The notes below the pieces were generated by a model. That model was not told where the DNA came from. It made no database searches and saw only the letters and a list, made by a program, of their open reading frames with translations. A program made the translations under genes and the position numbers. From the NCBI GenBank assembly GCA_019633425.1, contig WSUB01000001.1, forward strand, positions 124,001-188,000: a DNA stretch of 64,000 bases, read 5' to 3'. This DNA comes from Tulasnella sp. 424. Lineage: Eukaryota > Basidiomycota > Agaricomycetes > Cantharellales > Tulasnellaceae. Of the stretch, positions 1 to 10,833 are shown in pieces (the first letter of the stretch is position 1; each line of letters opens with the position of its first letter).

Positions 1-1424
1 CGTTTCTGAAACGGCATCAAAAGAGGAAGGCGATGAACAACCCGAAAACTCCTGATTATCGACTTTGGCGCTGACCGAGGACTCATATGATAGAAACTTG
101 ATGGCGGATTCCTGTCTCACAAATCAATAGTGAGTAAGGCGAGGTTGTAATAGAGGGTTAGCACGTACAGGGAAAATCTTCAACACGTTCAGCCCGTTCC
201 CAACCCAAAATGATCGTATCCCAGCTTCCGAATAGATCTGAGTTATTGCCCTCATTAATGCTTGGATACCTTTTTTCGATTTTTGAGAAGCTGAAGCATC
301 GCTTGGGGCTGATGGCAAACCCGAACTAGTGATTAAAAACACCTTGAGACGATCGAAGGGTGCGGTCGCTGTTCTGGATACAGCTCCAGCAAGACCCCCA
401 GCTAAGAGGAACTTGAAGGCTTGGGAATGCCCAACCATGGCAAAGAAGGAAGCATGTGGATCATCGTCTTCCCATTCTTCCTCCTCGTCTTCGTCAAAGC
501 TGTCGTGTTCTGAAGTATGAAATGGTGGGACAAAATTCTCCGGGAGAGTCTTCGCCCGAGACAATAATGGATGTCGATCTTCAGCACTCAGAGTGACGTC
601 GCCTATGTCAAGGCATTACATGAGCTAGCCGGCATCGACTTTAGACAAATGGACGGACCTTCCATGTTGACTCGGGCTACACCATGTCCGTCATCCCCGA
701 GAAACCGTCGGACGGCATAGTAGCGATACATTTCCAACGTCGATGTCTTCCGTGGGAGCAGCAGGAGAAAGTCGCGGAATTCGGGGAAAGATATTGAATG
801 TGAGTGTGGGGTCGAAGTGAGATACGCCATGAAGTCGGAAAGCTGGGCCGTTGTGAGCCGGATTCCCGCTTTGGATAACGCTTCGTCAAGTTCCACGGTG
901 TCTATATGGCCATTCCCATCGAGATCAAGCTGTTCATGAAATACAGACCAGAGCTCTGAATCGGGCGAGGTTAGAAATCCATTCACCGTTCCCTAAAGTT
1001 TGACGTACTAACCGGCCTCCTTTTGGTCCACATATGTTAGGAAGCCCTCCCAATCCAAACTAGCTCGAAGCGTAAGCTCCTCCCAGTAGGTCTCTCGAAG
1101 GGATTCGGCTCGCTCCCTGGTCATATCCTCGTATCGCAGTGATTTTAGAGGCCCGTCGGTAGTTCCCACTGGTTCCGAGCGGTCTGGAGGCCGATGTTTT
1201 GGGAGCTTCAGCCATATTGAGCGTAGTCTAGCCTCTCGGGACTGCTCTCCTTCAAGAGACCGGTAGTCCTTGAGGGATTTTGGCGTTAGATAGTGAGGTA
1301 GCTGTCTGTCGGTTCGAAGAATTGGAACGTTGGGTTGCTCTGCTTGGCCGCTGAAGGCGTCATCGAACAGCTCGCGGCCCTTTGGAGCGGATCCGACCCC
1401 TTGGGAGGGCGGTCGATCGGGCAT
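1..1424 (-). CDS. Calcium-binding mitochondrial carrier (SCaMC / ATP-Mg-Pi type), 5' part
   Basis: Predicted inner-membrane carrier that exchanges ATP-Mg for phosphate under calcium control; this role is known for the SCaMC/Sal1 family. Three minus-strand coding blocks are visible: about 1424-1008 (ATG at 1424-1422), 986-603 and 564 to the window edge. The second block has a textbook EF-hand loop (DLDGNGHIDTVE); other EF-hand positions, such as DWEGFLTYV in block one, look degenerate. The third block starts the first carrier repeat with the signature PFDRLKV after a small hydrophobic segment (LLAGGLAGAVSRT). An acidic run (DEDEEEEWEDDD) links the EF-hand and carrier parts. The remaining carrier repeats lie outside the window, so the gene is partial. 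Its start lies 236 bp from the Argonaute stop, and both genes are on the minus strand. Confidence 0.88.
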
Positions 1425-1659
1425 GTGTGAGCAGGGCGACTAGAGAGCAACGACAGAGAGAATGTCGGTAACCGGAGGTGTCGACGGTTCTCAAGGGAGA
1501 AATATGTGCTGCAAATCGCTCTTGGGGGTGGGAGACATTGAGAGGTGGACTAGAACGGCGTCTTTCGTTTCGTCATCCTAAACATCCCACGTTTGTCGGA
1601 GAACTCGGGATCGCAGGCACATGAAATTCAAGACTATCTCATACAAAACGTGTGTACTC

Positions 1660-4600
1660 TCACATCCAATACATTTTCTATAGGACGATGCAATTTGAGT
1701 GAGTGCAAAAGGAGAAGAAGTCCTGGAGGCTCACCACGGCGATTCTGGGATGCACAGGGCGCCACCTCGATTTGTACCAAGCCAACTCATCTTCGACACC
1801 CTGCAATTCGTCTGTTGTCGAAGGATCGTCCGTCTGGGGGAAGTGATGATATCTCCATCGTGCACAAATCTGGTCGGCATAGTACACTGCACGCATCCAT
1901 GTCAGTAGCTAGTCAATCCCAGCAAGAAGCGAAGACTCAACCTGGCGCTGGAATGGAGACAGCTCGAGTTGCACGGGAGTAGAGGTGACAAAGATGGAAC
2001 GATATTTGCTGTAGGCTAATGGAGACCAGATCAGCAGTGCAGAATACGTGGACAGACAGAAACTCACTGATCTGCGGTGAACCCAGTTTCATCCCAGAGG
2101 ACCGAATAATGAGCGGGACGAGATGTGCCTATTTCGCGGGGAATTTAAAACGAAGTGAAACTCAAATCACACCATAGTCGCTTACCGAGGATGGCCGCAT
2201 GCCTGGAAAGCGTCGTGTTCTTAGCTATCTACGCCAATGACCGGAAGGCGAACAACGTACGAGAGGAGGTAGTAATCGTCCCAATAAGGATTGGTAACAT
2301 GACTGTCAATCACTGTGCCACTTTGACAGTTATCCACCCTGGTATGATGTGGTTGATGATCCCTTGGCGCAAACATCCGGAAATGGTGCTTTTTGCCTAT
2401 CGAATCACGAGGCGCCAATTAGACCCCCAAATGAAGCTGGGACGCTTGATCAATCACTCACCGACAACCACAAATGTGAGGCGCGGCATATCCATCGTGA
2501 GACCCGCATTCTTCTTCACCTCAGCCAGCCAATCCGAAATGCCCCCTACGGAAACAACGGTCAGCAAGACCAGAGAGTTCGTCCCGGTAGATAGTATCTG
2601 CACCTTTAACTTGAGTGATCTCCGTCTCGATGATATCAATGAATTGGCCTTCGGAGACGCCATCCCTAGGGAGCTGTGTTAGCCATCGATGTGCTTGCAT
2701 ACAAACACACGCTTACCTGAAGAGGAGAACTTGCTTTGGGGGCATATATTTCTTGTTGAGCCCTCTTGTGATGTACATGAATTGTTGACGTAGCGCGTGC
2801 TAGCAAGAAAAGTATTTATGTCAAGACCACGCGCTGAATGCCAATGCGCCGATGTAGGTTGATTCTTACCGTGACCATTACTCGCAGCTCCTCGATTGCT
2901 TCTTGTCTGGGCTGTTGAAGTTGAGATTGACCAATGTAGAAGGAACAAGCGGGGTCCACAGAAGAAGCCATGGCTGCAACGGAAGGACCGAGAGCTCCTG
3001 GGCTTGGGTGAGAGACGTCGAGGCCTCAACATCGCCCTGCCAGTCAGCCGATGCTCCTGCTAAACCTCAGAGTGTGTTACATACCTATGATGATTGTTTC
3101 GTGAAGGACTATCCCAGGCAAGCTAGGGGGGATGCAGTTGATACCACCGAGTTTTGCGTTGATCCTAAGCATTTTAATCAGACTTGGCGGAATCGCACTC
3201 TGACAATCGGAACGCTTACTTTAGACCGAGGTTGCGGCTGTGCGGACCACCGACGTGAGTAAGCTAAAACGTGATTCCGTTTGGGCGAAAAAATACGATT
3301 TCCTCACCAGTATTGGTCCAATTTATTTCTTCCATTCAGCCTCCCACCCCTATCGGAAATCTTGTCCCAGAGAATAATCTGAGTTGGGATACCATGCTGA
3401 ATATCACCCCATTTCTTGATCGCTTCCTTATGGGATGTTTCTGGGCCATTCAGAATGCAGAGAACAAACGAAGCAGGCCCGCAGTTGCCCTGCCGACATG
3501 GGTGAGGTCAAACGTCGAATAGAATAGAGAGAGGCCCGCTCACCAGGACATCCATTGGGGTCGGACCTTCGAAAATTTGGAATTTCGGGTTGAGAGCTGG
3601 AAGAAAAAAATGCACATTAAGCCATAGAACTCGCTTGGGATCGAGACTTACGTATCCCCATTTGACCACAAATCCCAACCAAAGTGCTCCCAAATTCATA
3701 GGCAGCGCCTCGGTCGCAACGTGGCGATATCACGCCTAAATGTAAAAGTTTCAGTGCCTCTTTTTAAAGTGACGATGACCTATGACCATCATCCTTACAT
3801 ATTGCCCATTTTTCGACAGGTTGAGGGGACTGCCAGACTTTGAGCTGCATCATATTCCAAGCACCTCTAGCAATTGACGGCTGGAGGGTGTTTCATCAGC
3901 TTAGTCTCGGAGCTGGACCAGACACGATCCACCTACTTTTGCATTCCCCCGATAAAGCACATCCGGCGGTGGAAGAAGCCGTGCTTTGGAAATCATTGGA
4001 CGGAGGTCGATCCGGAATTTGCTGCTGACCAGCACAGGTGCGTTCTCGTATGCGAGGACCTGGGGCCGATATATTAGGGTCGCAGTATACTATCCGGGCG
4101 AACAATTCGCTCACCTGGTTGCTCCTCAGACTGTCCGCGATGCTTTTCAGACGCGGGGAGGGTTTCATATCCTGGGCAATCCTCTGAATCTCAGCGACCT
4201 GACTTGGGAACAGCTGAAGAGAATCTCAGTATCTGTAATTCTACTGATTGTCCAACGTCCCCCATTACCTTGACCGCCTTGGATACCAGCTGCCCCGGGA
4301 GTACGACGAGCGTCTCGATGGGGAACAATATCTCGTCGTTGGATCGGATTGAGACCAAGCACAGGGTTGGGTAATACAGGACTCGGTTGTATTGCATTTG
4401 GAAGTATTGCTGTCCACGAGACACGTAAGACGAGGTCGAATTGTACGATTCCAAAGAACGTACCGCGACGGAGACGTTGCCAAAGTTGCAGTCAAAGCGA
4501 TACGTCTGAGCATTTTTGGAGTGGAGGCCTGAGATGACCAAAGGTCGCTTTCGCTTGCGGCCATCCAAGTGCGGTGCCATGACTTTAATGCCCCTTATTA

Positions 4601-5892
4601 GTTTGTTGATCTCACGTATCTGCTCGCCGCGGATCATGTCTGATTCCAACGTCCGGGGGAAGTTCCAGTTCCTCAACTTTAGCACTTCTTTCAACAGGTC
4701 AGGCAAAGGCCCTGGCTGCCAGCTGATGCAAGAACTATAAGTACTAAGCCAACTATCGAAGTATCAAACTTACGTGACACCGGAAGTGTAGTTGACATTG
4801 ACGACCATGCGCGGTGAGCCGGGACGGACACTCCTTTGAACGCGAACAGTGTTAAGGAAACCTGATACCTATTGTTTCGTGATTGAACCCACTGGATAAA
4901 CCCATCTGCAACCTGAAAACCGCCTCTAATAGGTCTCATGTCCGCCGTTGAATAGATGGCGCGTCGCTTCACTACGATGGATTGGTCGGCTCCCTGGCGC
5001 CTGAATCGATTGTGAGCATTGTCCGGCATTTTTAGGCAAGAAAGGCTCACTGGGACGGCGTTTCGCGAAGGAGGATGTTAAGCATGTTGACAGCAACTTG
5101 ACCTACGTGTGAGAGTTAAAGTTGTTGATCACCGGTGAACAGTACGAACTACGTGCCTCTGTCGCCGAGATCACTGAGTCCACGGGCAAATTGTTGCAAA
5201 ATGCTGACAAGTTAAGGTATCATCAGCTATGACGTAGATATACAGTTAGAGCGTTGAAGTTACCTAAAGTCGACCACCTGGATCCTAGTGAACGTCACGT
5301 TGATCGGTCGCTGCGAATCGAATACGTTCGGCATCTACGGGGAGATTCCTTTAGAATGTTGTATAAACCAAAGAGTCTAGAGGATTTACTTCAAGGATAG
5401 GCCCTAATTCCGAACGGGAGACTAAGCAAATGGGACGCAGGGCGATAGGTTAATGTTAGCCAATGATCGGAATCTGGTAAGCCGCACGAACAGAAGATTG
5501 CTTTGCCATCATAAACCCCTTCACCGAAGCGAATGTCATTGAGTTTCAAGTGCTGTATCACTCGTTGGTTTCGTTCATCCCTCCTGAATTGAGGGTTAGC
5601 GGTGTCGTTGGGAGAAGAGATGTCTGAGGGAGGTCTGCGGATGAGGAATGGAAACAGAGAGAGGAAGAAAGAAGAACCAACCGACTATTGGTGCCAAATC
5701 AATCCAGGTAAGTTCATTAGTAAGTCTCGGTAATGCGCTAGAGAGGGCGATCATACCGGCATAATGGTACCACTTCCCTTCCGGGAAATTGAGGATTTCG
5801 AAGTTATTGGTGAAGATATCTATAGACCTCCCTACCGTCCCCGTTCTTCCTGAGCGGACTGGTCGGTACTTTACGAGAGCAGCTCGGTCCAT
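1660..5892 (-). CDS. AGO: Argonaute protein, slicer tetrad complete
   Basis: Small-RNA-guided silencing protein, assembled from more than ten short exons. The N domain begins at about 5892 (MDRAALVKYRP, then GRTGTVGRSID) and includes FGEGVYDGKAIFCS near 5500. Linker 1 lies near 4990-4790 (MRPIRGGFQ; RSVRPGSPRMVVNVN). PAZ is at about 4700-4190 (YFQMQYNRVLYYPTLCLVSI). MID is near 3480-3060 (KKWGDIQHGIPTQ; KLGGINCIPPSLPG). PIWI fills the rest. All four human Ago2-type catalytic residues are seen: D in GLDVSHPSPG, E in RQEAIEEL, D in RDGVSEGQF and H in PAHYSVLWDE. The C terminus reads HPRIAV, then after a short intron KMYWM and stop at 1660, matching the usual short hydrophobic Ago tail. The start at 5892 is the first in-frame ATG, but an upstream exon is possible. 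No Dicer or RdRP is nearby. Confidence 0.93.
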
Positions 5893-6438
5893 AGTTATGA
5901 GGGAGATGGGTCGCAAAACGGTGGGTGAGGGATCGAACAAGAGGTGTCAGCGGGGAGTATTTGACCAATGACCAGAGAAAGATAAGGGCGGATTTGGGAT
6001 GCACTCAAGCACACTGGGAGGGAAGCGAGGGCCAAGGGGATGGTAGGGGGTCACGGTGGTTGTGGATAAGGAAGGCCTCCTGGAGGACCAGCTTCCCCAG
6101 TTTGGATGTTTGAATTTCAGGGTTCCCACAACCCGGCGAATTGGGGGGTGCATCTCGCAAATCTAATACATAGGGTCTACATATTTCCCATTTAATTTCA
6201 CGACCTCAACTTCCATTCAACGAGTGTCCGAATCGAGTTTTTGTTGAGGTGGGCATGCGCAAAGGCGGCTTTATATTGATCGTTGCGAGAAGGCGCAAAT
6301 TCGGGCAGCAAGGATACGATCCAGCAACGCACTGAGAGACGACGTTGCATATGTCAAGTACAAGTAAAGAGGCGAATAGGAGCCAGAGGGGACTGGAAGG
6401 GAAAGCGATAATCATAACACCATACGACAGGTCGCGTC
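5893..6438. other. Intergenic: Argonaute upstream region
   Basis: This 546-bp stretch lies between the Argonaute start and the eL6 stop. No convincing coding exon was seen, though an additional Argonaute 5' exon cannot be excluded. It presumably holds the Argonaute promoter and the eL6 3' end. Confidence 0.4.
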
Positions 6439-7408
6439 CTAGAACTTCAGCTGGTGGGGGTATTGACCCTAAAGGTTTAGCCCGGCGTTAGAGTTGAGAG
6501 CGTTCAGAGGTTTCCAAGAGACTAGTGTGCCCACCTTTGACAATCCCCATGAAGCCTTGAGGTAGCTAGCCAGGTGTTCGACCTTCTTGACTTCCGCAAT
6601 CACAGCCTCATCCAGCGACTTTTGTGTCGAAGCCTTCTGCTCCGGATGAGCCTCCTTGGTCTTCGGCTTCCCCTCCTCGAAGAACTCAGTCTCGGCGGAT
6701 CCACGCTTCTTCGATTTCTCCTTAGAGAAGTAAGAGTCGCTGACGGCGTCAGGAATCTACAAAAGTATGGGTGTATGGACGTGTCGTCAGCTTAACGGTC
6801 CATCAAGCTGGCGAGGTGTCGAGCGAAACCCACCTGAACGCCGCTTACATCCAGCTTCGTCGAGGTTGCAATAACGTAGGATTGGTTCACCCGCCGAAGA
6901 GGAACACCGTTGATCCTATAAGGACCAGTGACCAGAAGTAGACCGCTTTCTAGCTGCTTGAGGAAGATAACACGCTTTCCGCGGAAGCGACCAGCGAGGA
7001 GGATGAGAACGGTTCCGGGAGTGATGCTCTTTCGAGTAGGTTTTGCGGTCTGCCGAGTAGCCTTTGGCCGGGGCTCAGGCTTATCTTCTGCTGGGTACCA
7101 TCGAGTCTTGTTTGTGATGACTGCCTCCTTGCGTGCTCGAGGTATCGGGACCATTGGAATTCTGGGAGCCAAAGTCGGAGGGAATTCGTCAACCGCTGCT
7201 ACTCGTGCATCGTTCCATAAGTTTTGCTCCAGCGACTTACAAGTTCTTGAAGGGAATAGGGGCGTCGTGAATGTCGATGCAGTCGAAATCGAAATCGGTT
7301 GATTCCAGTAGATTCGTCTCGCGTCAGCAACTGTGTGCACTGACCACGTTTGTCGGCGACTTCGGCTTTCTCTTCAAGTTCCCTGGTCTTTCGCATTGCC
7401 CCTGGCAT
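6439..7408 (-). CDS. RPL6: 60S ribosomal protein eL6 (L6)
   Basis: Cytosolic large-subunit ribosomal protein. The core exon (to about 6833) carries the family signature: [20 protein letters not shown], then [20 protein letters not shown]. The next exon runs from [14 protein letters not shown] to [12 protein letters not shown] terminal micro-exon of about 30 bp then gives GQYPHQLKF and stop TAG at 6441-6439, matching the usual eL6 end. The intron before it contains in-frame stops, so an unspliced reading would end wrongly at 6488. The N terminus is less sure. A first exon with ATG at 7408 (MPGAM...) or 7396 ([10 protein letters not shown]) ends at a gtcagt donor whose phase fits the exon beginning [13 protein letters not shown]. 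The gene is divergent from the nucleotidase, sharing about 150 bp. Confidence 0.88.
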
Positions 7409-7558
7409 CCTCCACCAAGACCCACATACTCCCTCCGGCTTCAACCTACACCTACCACCATATTGCGCCTCAGTGGTCATTCAGCTCGCTCCCTCTCAAG
7501 GCGTTGCTGGACAAATAAACACATATCTACTCCCGTTTTGGTCTCACATCCCTCCACG
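7409..7558. promoter_or_regulatory. Shared divergent promoter region, eL6 / SDT1-like
   Basis: About 150 bp separate the proposed eL6 start (-) from the nucleotidase ATG (+), so both promoters must lie here or overlap the transcripts. No TATA box or named factor site was recognised. The left boundary depends on the uncertain eL6 start. Confidence 0.4.
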
Positions 7559-8583
7559 ATGCCCTCGAATGCCGAATCCTCCAAATCCATCGTCTGGCTC
7601 GACATTGACAACACCTTATACCCGCCTTCTATGAGAATTCACGACTTAATGGCCGAGAGAATTTTCGGTAACTCCAAAAGAATCTGATATATCCTGCCTG
7701 GGATACTGAATACGATGTTCCCAGCCTACTTCCGGTCGCTCGATCTCGACGCAGAAACTCTGGCGAACCGTTATTACAAGGACTATGGACTAGCTATTCG
7801 TGGACTCGTCCGTCATCACCAGATAGGTTAGTCGATTCTTCCACTGCGCTCCTTTCTTTTCTCAATTCGGCGCAAATTAACGTAAATTCCACTCCAGATC
7901 CGCTAGACTTTGATCGCAAATGTGACGGAACACTCCCACTTGATGATATTCTTAAGCCCGATCCGGATACCATTCAGCTCCTCAAAGACTTTGACAGGGA
8001 GAAGACAAGAGTTTGGGCCCTAACAAATGGTAAGTCCTCGGTGAAGCACTACCTCGTTTCATTGGACGTCCTAATTAAGTGAGATGTGGCTTTAGCATAC
8101 AAAGACGTACGTGCGCCTCGTGACGACTCGAGACGGGGATTAACGATTTCAAATCTTAACAGCATGCAAATAGAGTGCTCAAGGTTTTGGGGTTGTCCGA
8201 CCTCGTCGAACGTGTTGTCTTCTGCGACTATACCGACCCCCAGTTTAGCTGCAAACCCGAGCCCTTGTTTTATCAACGAGTGAGTGGATCTAGAATCCTT
8301 TATCTTGCAGTTTAAGACCAATTTAGTCGTAAAGGCACTGGACCAAGCAGGTGTGAAGGATCCATCGAAGTGTTACTTCATTGACGACAGCCTCAAAAAC
8401 GTGGTAGCGGCGAAGAAACTGGGGTGGGGATCATGTGTGCTATATCGCGAATCTACCCCTGACTCGGGTAATCCTGTCGTGTCGAGCGGTGATCAAGGCA
8501 TCACGGATATCGATGCAACCGTTACTTCATTGCAGGAGCTGAGAACCGTTTGGTCCCATCTTTTCAAGAAAGACAGCATGTAG
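7559..8583 (+). CDS. SDT1: Pyrimidine 5'-nucleotidase (HAD family, Sdt1/Phm8-like)
   Basis: HAD-superfamily phosphatase expected to remove phosphate from pyrimidine (or other) nucleoside monophosphates in the cytosol. The start is ATG at 7559 (MPSNAESSKS). HAD motif I is WLDIDNTLYP, with the family extension RIHDLM. Later exons give YYKDYGLAIRGLVRHHQ, then LPLDDILKPD, motif II in WALTNAYKDH, the conserved CDYTDPQFSCKPEP, and motif IV in CYFIDDSLKNV. This order matches yeast Sdt1 throughout. Introns are short (for example near 7684-7720, 7827-7897 and 8030-8095). The stop TAG is at 8581-8583, only 91 bp from the convergent PHAF1 stop, so the 3' ends may overlap. Confidence 0.92.
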
Positions 8584-8674
8584 ATAGATTTTCGAGTTGC
8601 ACTTGCGATATGTGTTGTCAATAGATGCAATTGTTAATATGTTACATTGAAATCATGTGTGCATGTATCAGAAC

Positions 8675-10565
8675 TTAGAATATCATCACGCTAAGGATGT
8701 CTCCGAGCTCCGATACCTCCAGGACCATCCCATCGAACCCCATAAGCTCTGCAAACCCACGAGCGTCAGCGAGAGCCCGTAAAATAACATGGAATACCTA
8801 CGTGTCGTCCCTCCGACCGAGCTAGTAGTATCGGGGTTGCTGGTCTCACTCGATCGATCTAGGAGCATTGTTGGAGGACTGGTACCCATTGCCAGCTGGG
8901 CAAACTGGCGCGAAATTGCACTGCGGGGGGTCTGGGGTACGCTTGGAGATCTCGAGGAAGCAGTTGGGATGGCCATTGCACGTGGGGCGTTGTTTTGTGA
9001 TGACGAGGGACCGAAAGCTCTTTTGATTTCCTCAACCTAGTGAAGCGGTGAATACTAGAACCATGGATTAGGAGGGATCTCGCGCTCACTTTGGTGAACA
9101 AAGAGACCGTCTCTATTCCCCCAGATATCTGCTCGACTTCTGGTAGTTGTTCGGTATCGGTGTGAATGTCGATCAGAGGTTCAGGTGATACACCCTTTGC
9201 CTTCTTTCGACCTTTCTTGCCACCTTTCGTCGCGGGTGGTTCCAAAGTCGTAGAGTTATCAAGTAGTAATGGTAAAGGCATGGCAACTGATGGCGGACTC
9301 TTCGAAGACGTGGATGATTGAACGGGGACTTCGATCTCCCAAGGACACCGTTTATATCGTTGGAACAGATAGGATCCCGGCTTAAAACCATGGGTCAGAG
9401 TTGGTAGTAGTTTACGGAGCTGATCAATACATACCACATTGGAATGCAAGACTACTTTCTGGACGACGTGGGTAGATCCCGAAATCAAGATGTCCATTCC
9501 GTACTGGAAATAGTTGTAGAAGTCTAGTTGGGTCGAGTTCAACGAATCAATCAGCGCGTAAAAGAGTTTTGGTACGAACATCCTTCGCTGTCATCGTCTT
9601 CGACACTATGGGAGGTGACCGCTTTGTGAATGAGCATCCGGTCGTCCTCTTTGTAGTGAATCCTAGGCGGCGATCCAAGTTCCGCAATCAGGTCTTGGGC
9701 CGTAGTCTCTCCTATTCTAATCTCAACAGGAGCTGTTTGGGCGGGAGAAGCTGAAGGAGGAAGGTAGAAGGATAGTTCAATCGTAGAGAAGCCGGTCTCT
9801 CGGTCGAGCTACATCATGAACGCCAGTCAGCCATTGTCCTAGGAAGCTGAAGTAGACCATTCTTGCCTTGACATATGCCTTCTTCAGGTCACTGTACATC
9901 TCAGGGCACTCCGCGGCCTCATCTAATGTATCCTTCTCTTGCGCTACTTGGTCATCTGCATCGGTCCGCTGGGTCACTACAATCCTCTTCACCTCCTGAT
10001 TTCGCTCTTCTGGAGACTGAGCCATATGCGTCGGTATTCCAGCATGGCCAAGCGTTCCATCTTCACCGAAGCCAAACCATATCCCGGGATAACGCATCAC
10101 GTCCCCAGGATACGTCGGGCCAAAGACCTGCGAGACTACCGACTTGCGGAAGACTGTGCCCGTCCCGTTTCCCGTGGTCGTGCTGGTGGAACTGACCGTC
10201 TTGTCACGGTATTTGAGTATCAGCGCATTTCCCGAGCGTAATTTCCGAATGTTGATCAAAGTGAGTCGTTGGTCCAGCGGGGAGAACAGGAGGTCTAGGT
10301 GCGGCCGAACGTGTAGAACGACTGGTGAGGACACCGGGTTCGAGGAGTCGAACTTGATGTCGACTTGAGGATGGATAGTTTTGTGCTGCTGTAGCAGTTC
10401 AAGAATGGCCCACAGGGACGCGCCTGAGTAGAGGTGTCAGAGACCTAGAGATCGCCATGGTTGGTCGCGCCGGATGAGAGAGGCGACAATGAATGCTAGA
10501 AACGGACCTAAGTTAAAGTTCCCTACTCCCAGTCCTGGTCTGATATCTAGTTCCAATGCTACCAT
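8675..10565 (-). CDS. PHAF1: PHAF1 / UPF0183 family protein
   Basis: Homologue of human C16orf70/PHAF1, an autophagy- and phagophore-associated protein; its role in fungi is not defined. ATG at 10565-10563 starts MVALELDIRPGLGVGNFNLG, equivalent to the family N terminus. The central exon (about 10310-9790) has LLFSPLDQRLTLI and FGPTYPGD followed by YPGIWFGF. The next gives the family motif DFYNYFQYGMDILISGST and PGSYLFQRYKRCPWEIEVP. A low-complexity Lys-rich insert (KGGKKGRKKAKG) lies in the C-terminal third. The last exon, after a ttgcag acceptor, reads LMGFDGMVLEVSELGDILSV and MIF, stop at 8677-8675, fitting the conserved C-terminal strand. Internal exon edges are approximate. Confidence 0.85.
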
Positions 10566-10833
10566 GTTGGGGTATACTCTGTGTGTGTGTAGTCTTTGTA
10601 CTGGCAGGATAGGCTCGGTAATTGTGGTGAGGATGGAAGGACCCGTCAAGACTCAAACGCGCAATGAGGTCCGAGCCCCTATTTCGGCTATACACAACGG
10701 AGACTCGATCACCGTCGGAGCATCAAGAGAAGGATTGTATTATACAGGAATGAAACACTCAAGGTCTCAAAGACAAACTACCTACAAGCAAGCAAGACAA
10801 GAATTTTAGATACGAGACCCATGTCTAACAAGC
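10566..10833. other. Intergenic: PHAF1 upstream / ARS2 downstream
   Basis: About 270 bp between the ARS2 stop and the PHAF1 start, both on the minus strand. It contains a TG-rich run (tctgtgtgtgtgtag near 10578). No gene was recognised. Confidence 0.4.

Noticed and set aside
5596..5940. Argonaute start at 5940
   Set aside because: That position is TTG. The first in-frame ATG is 5892, which fits the N domain.
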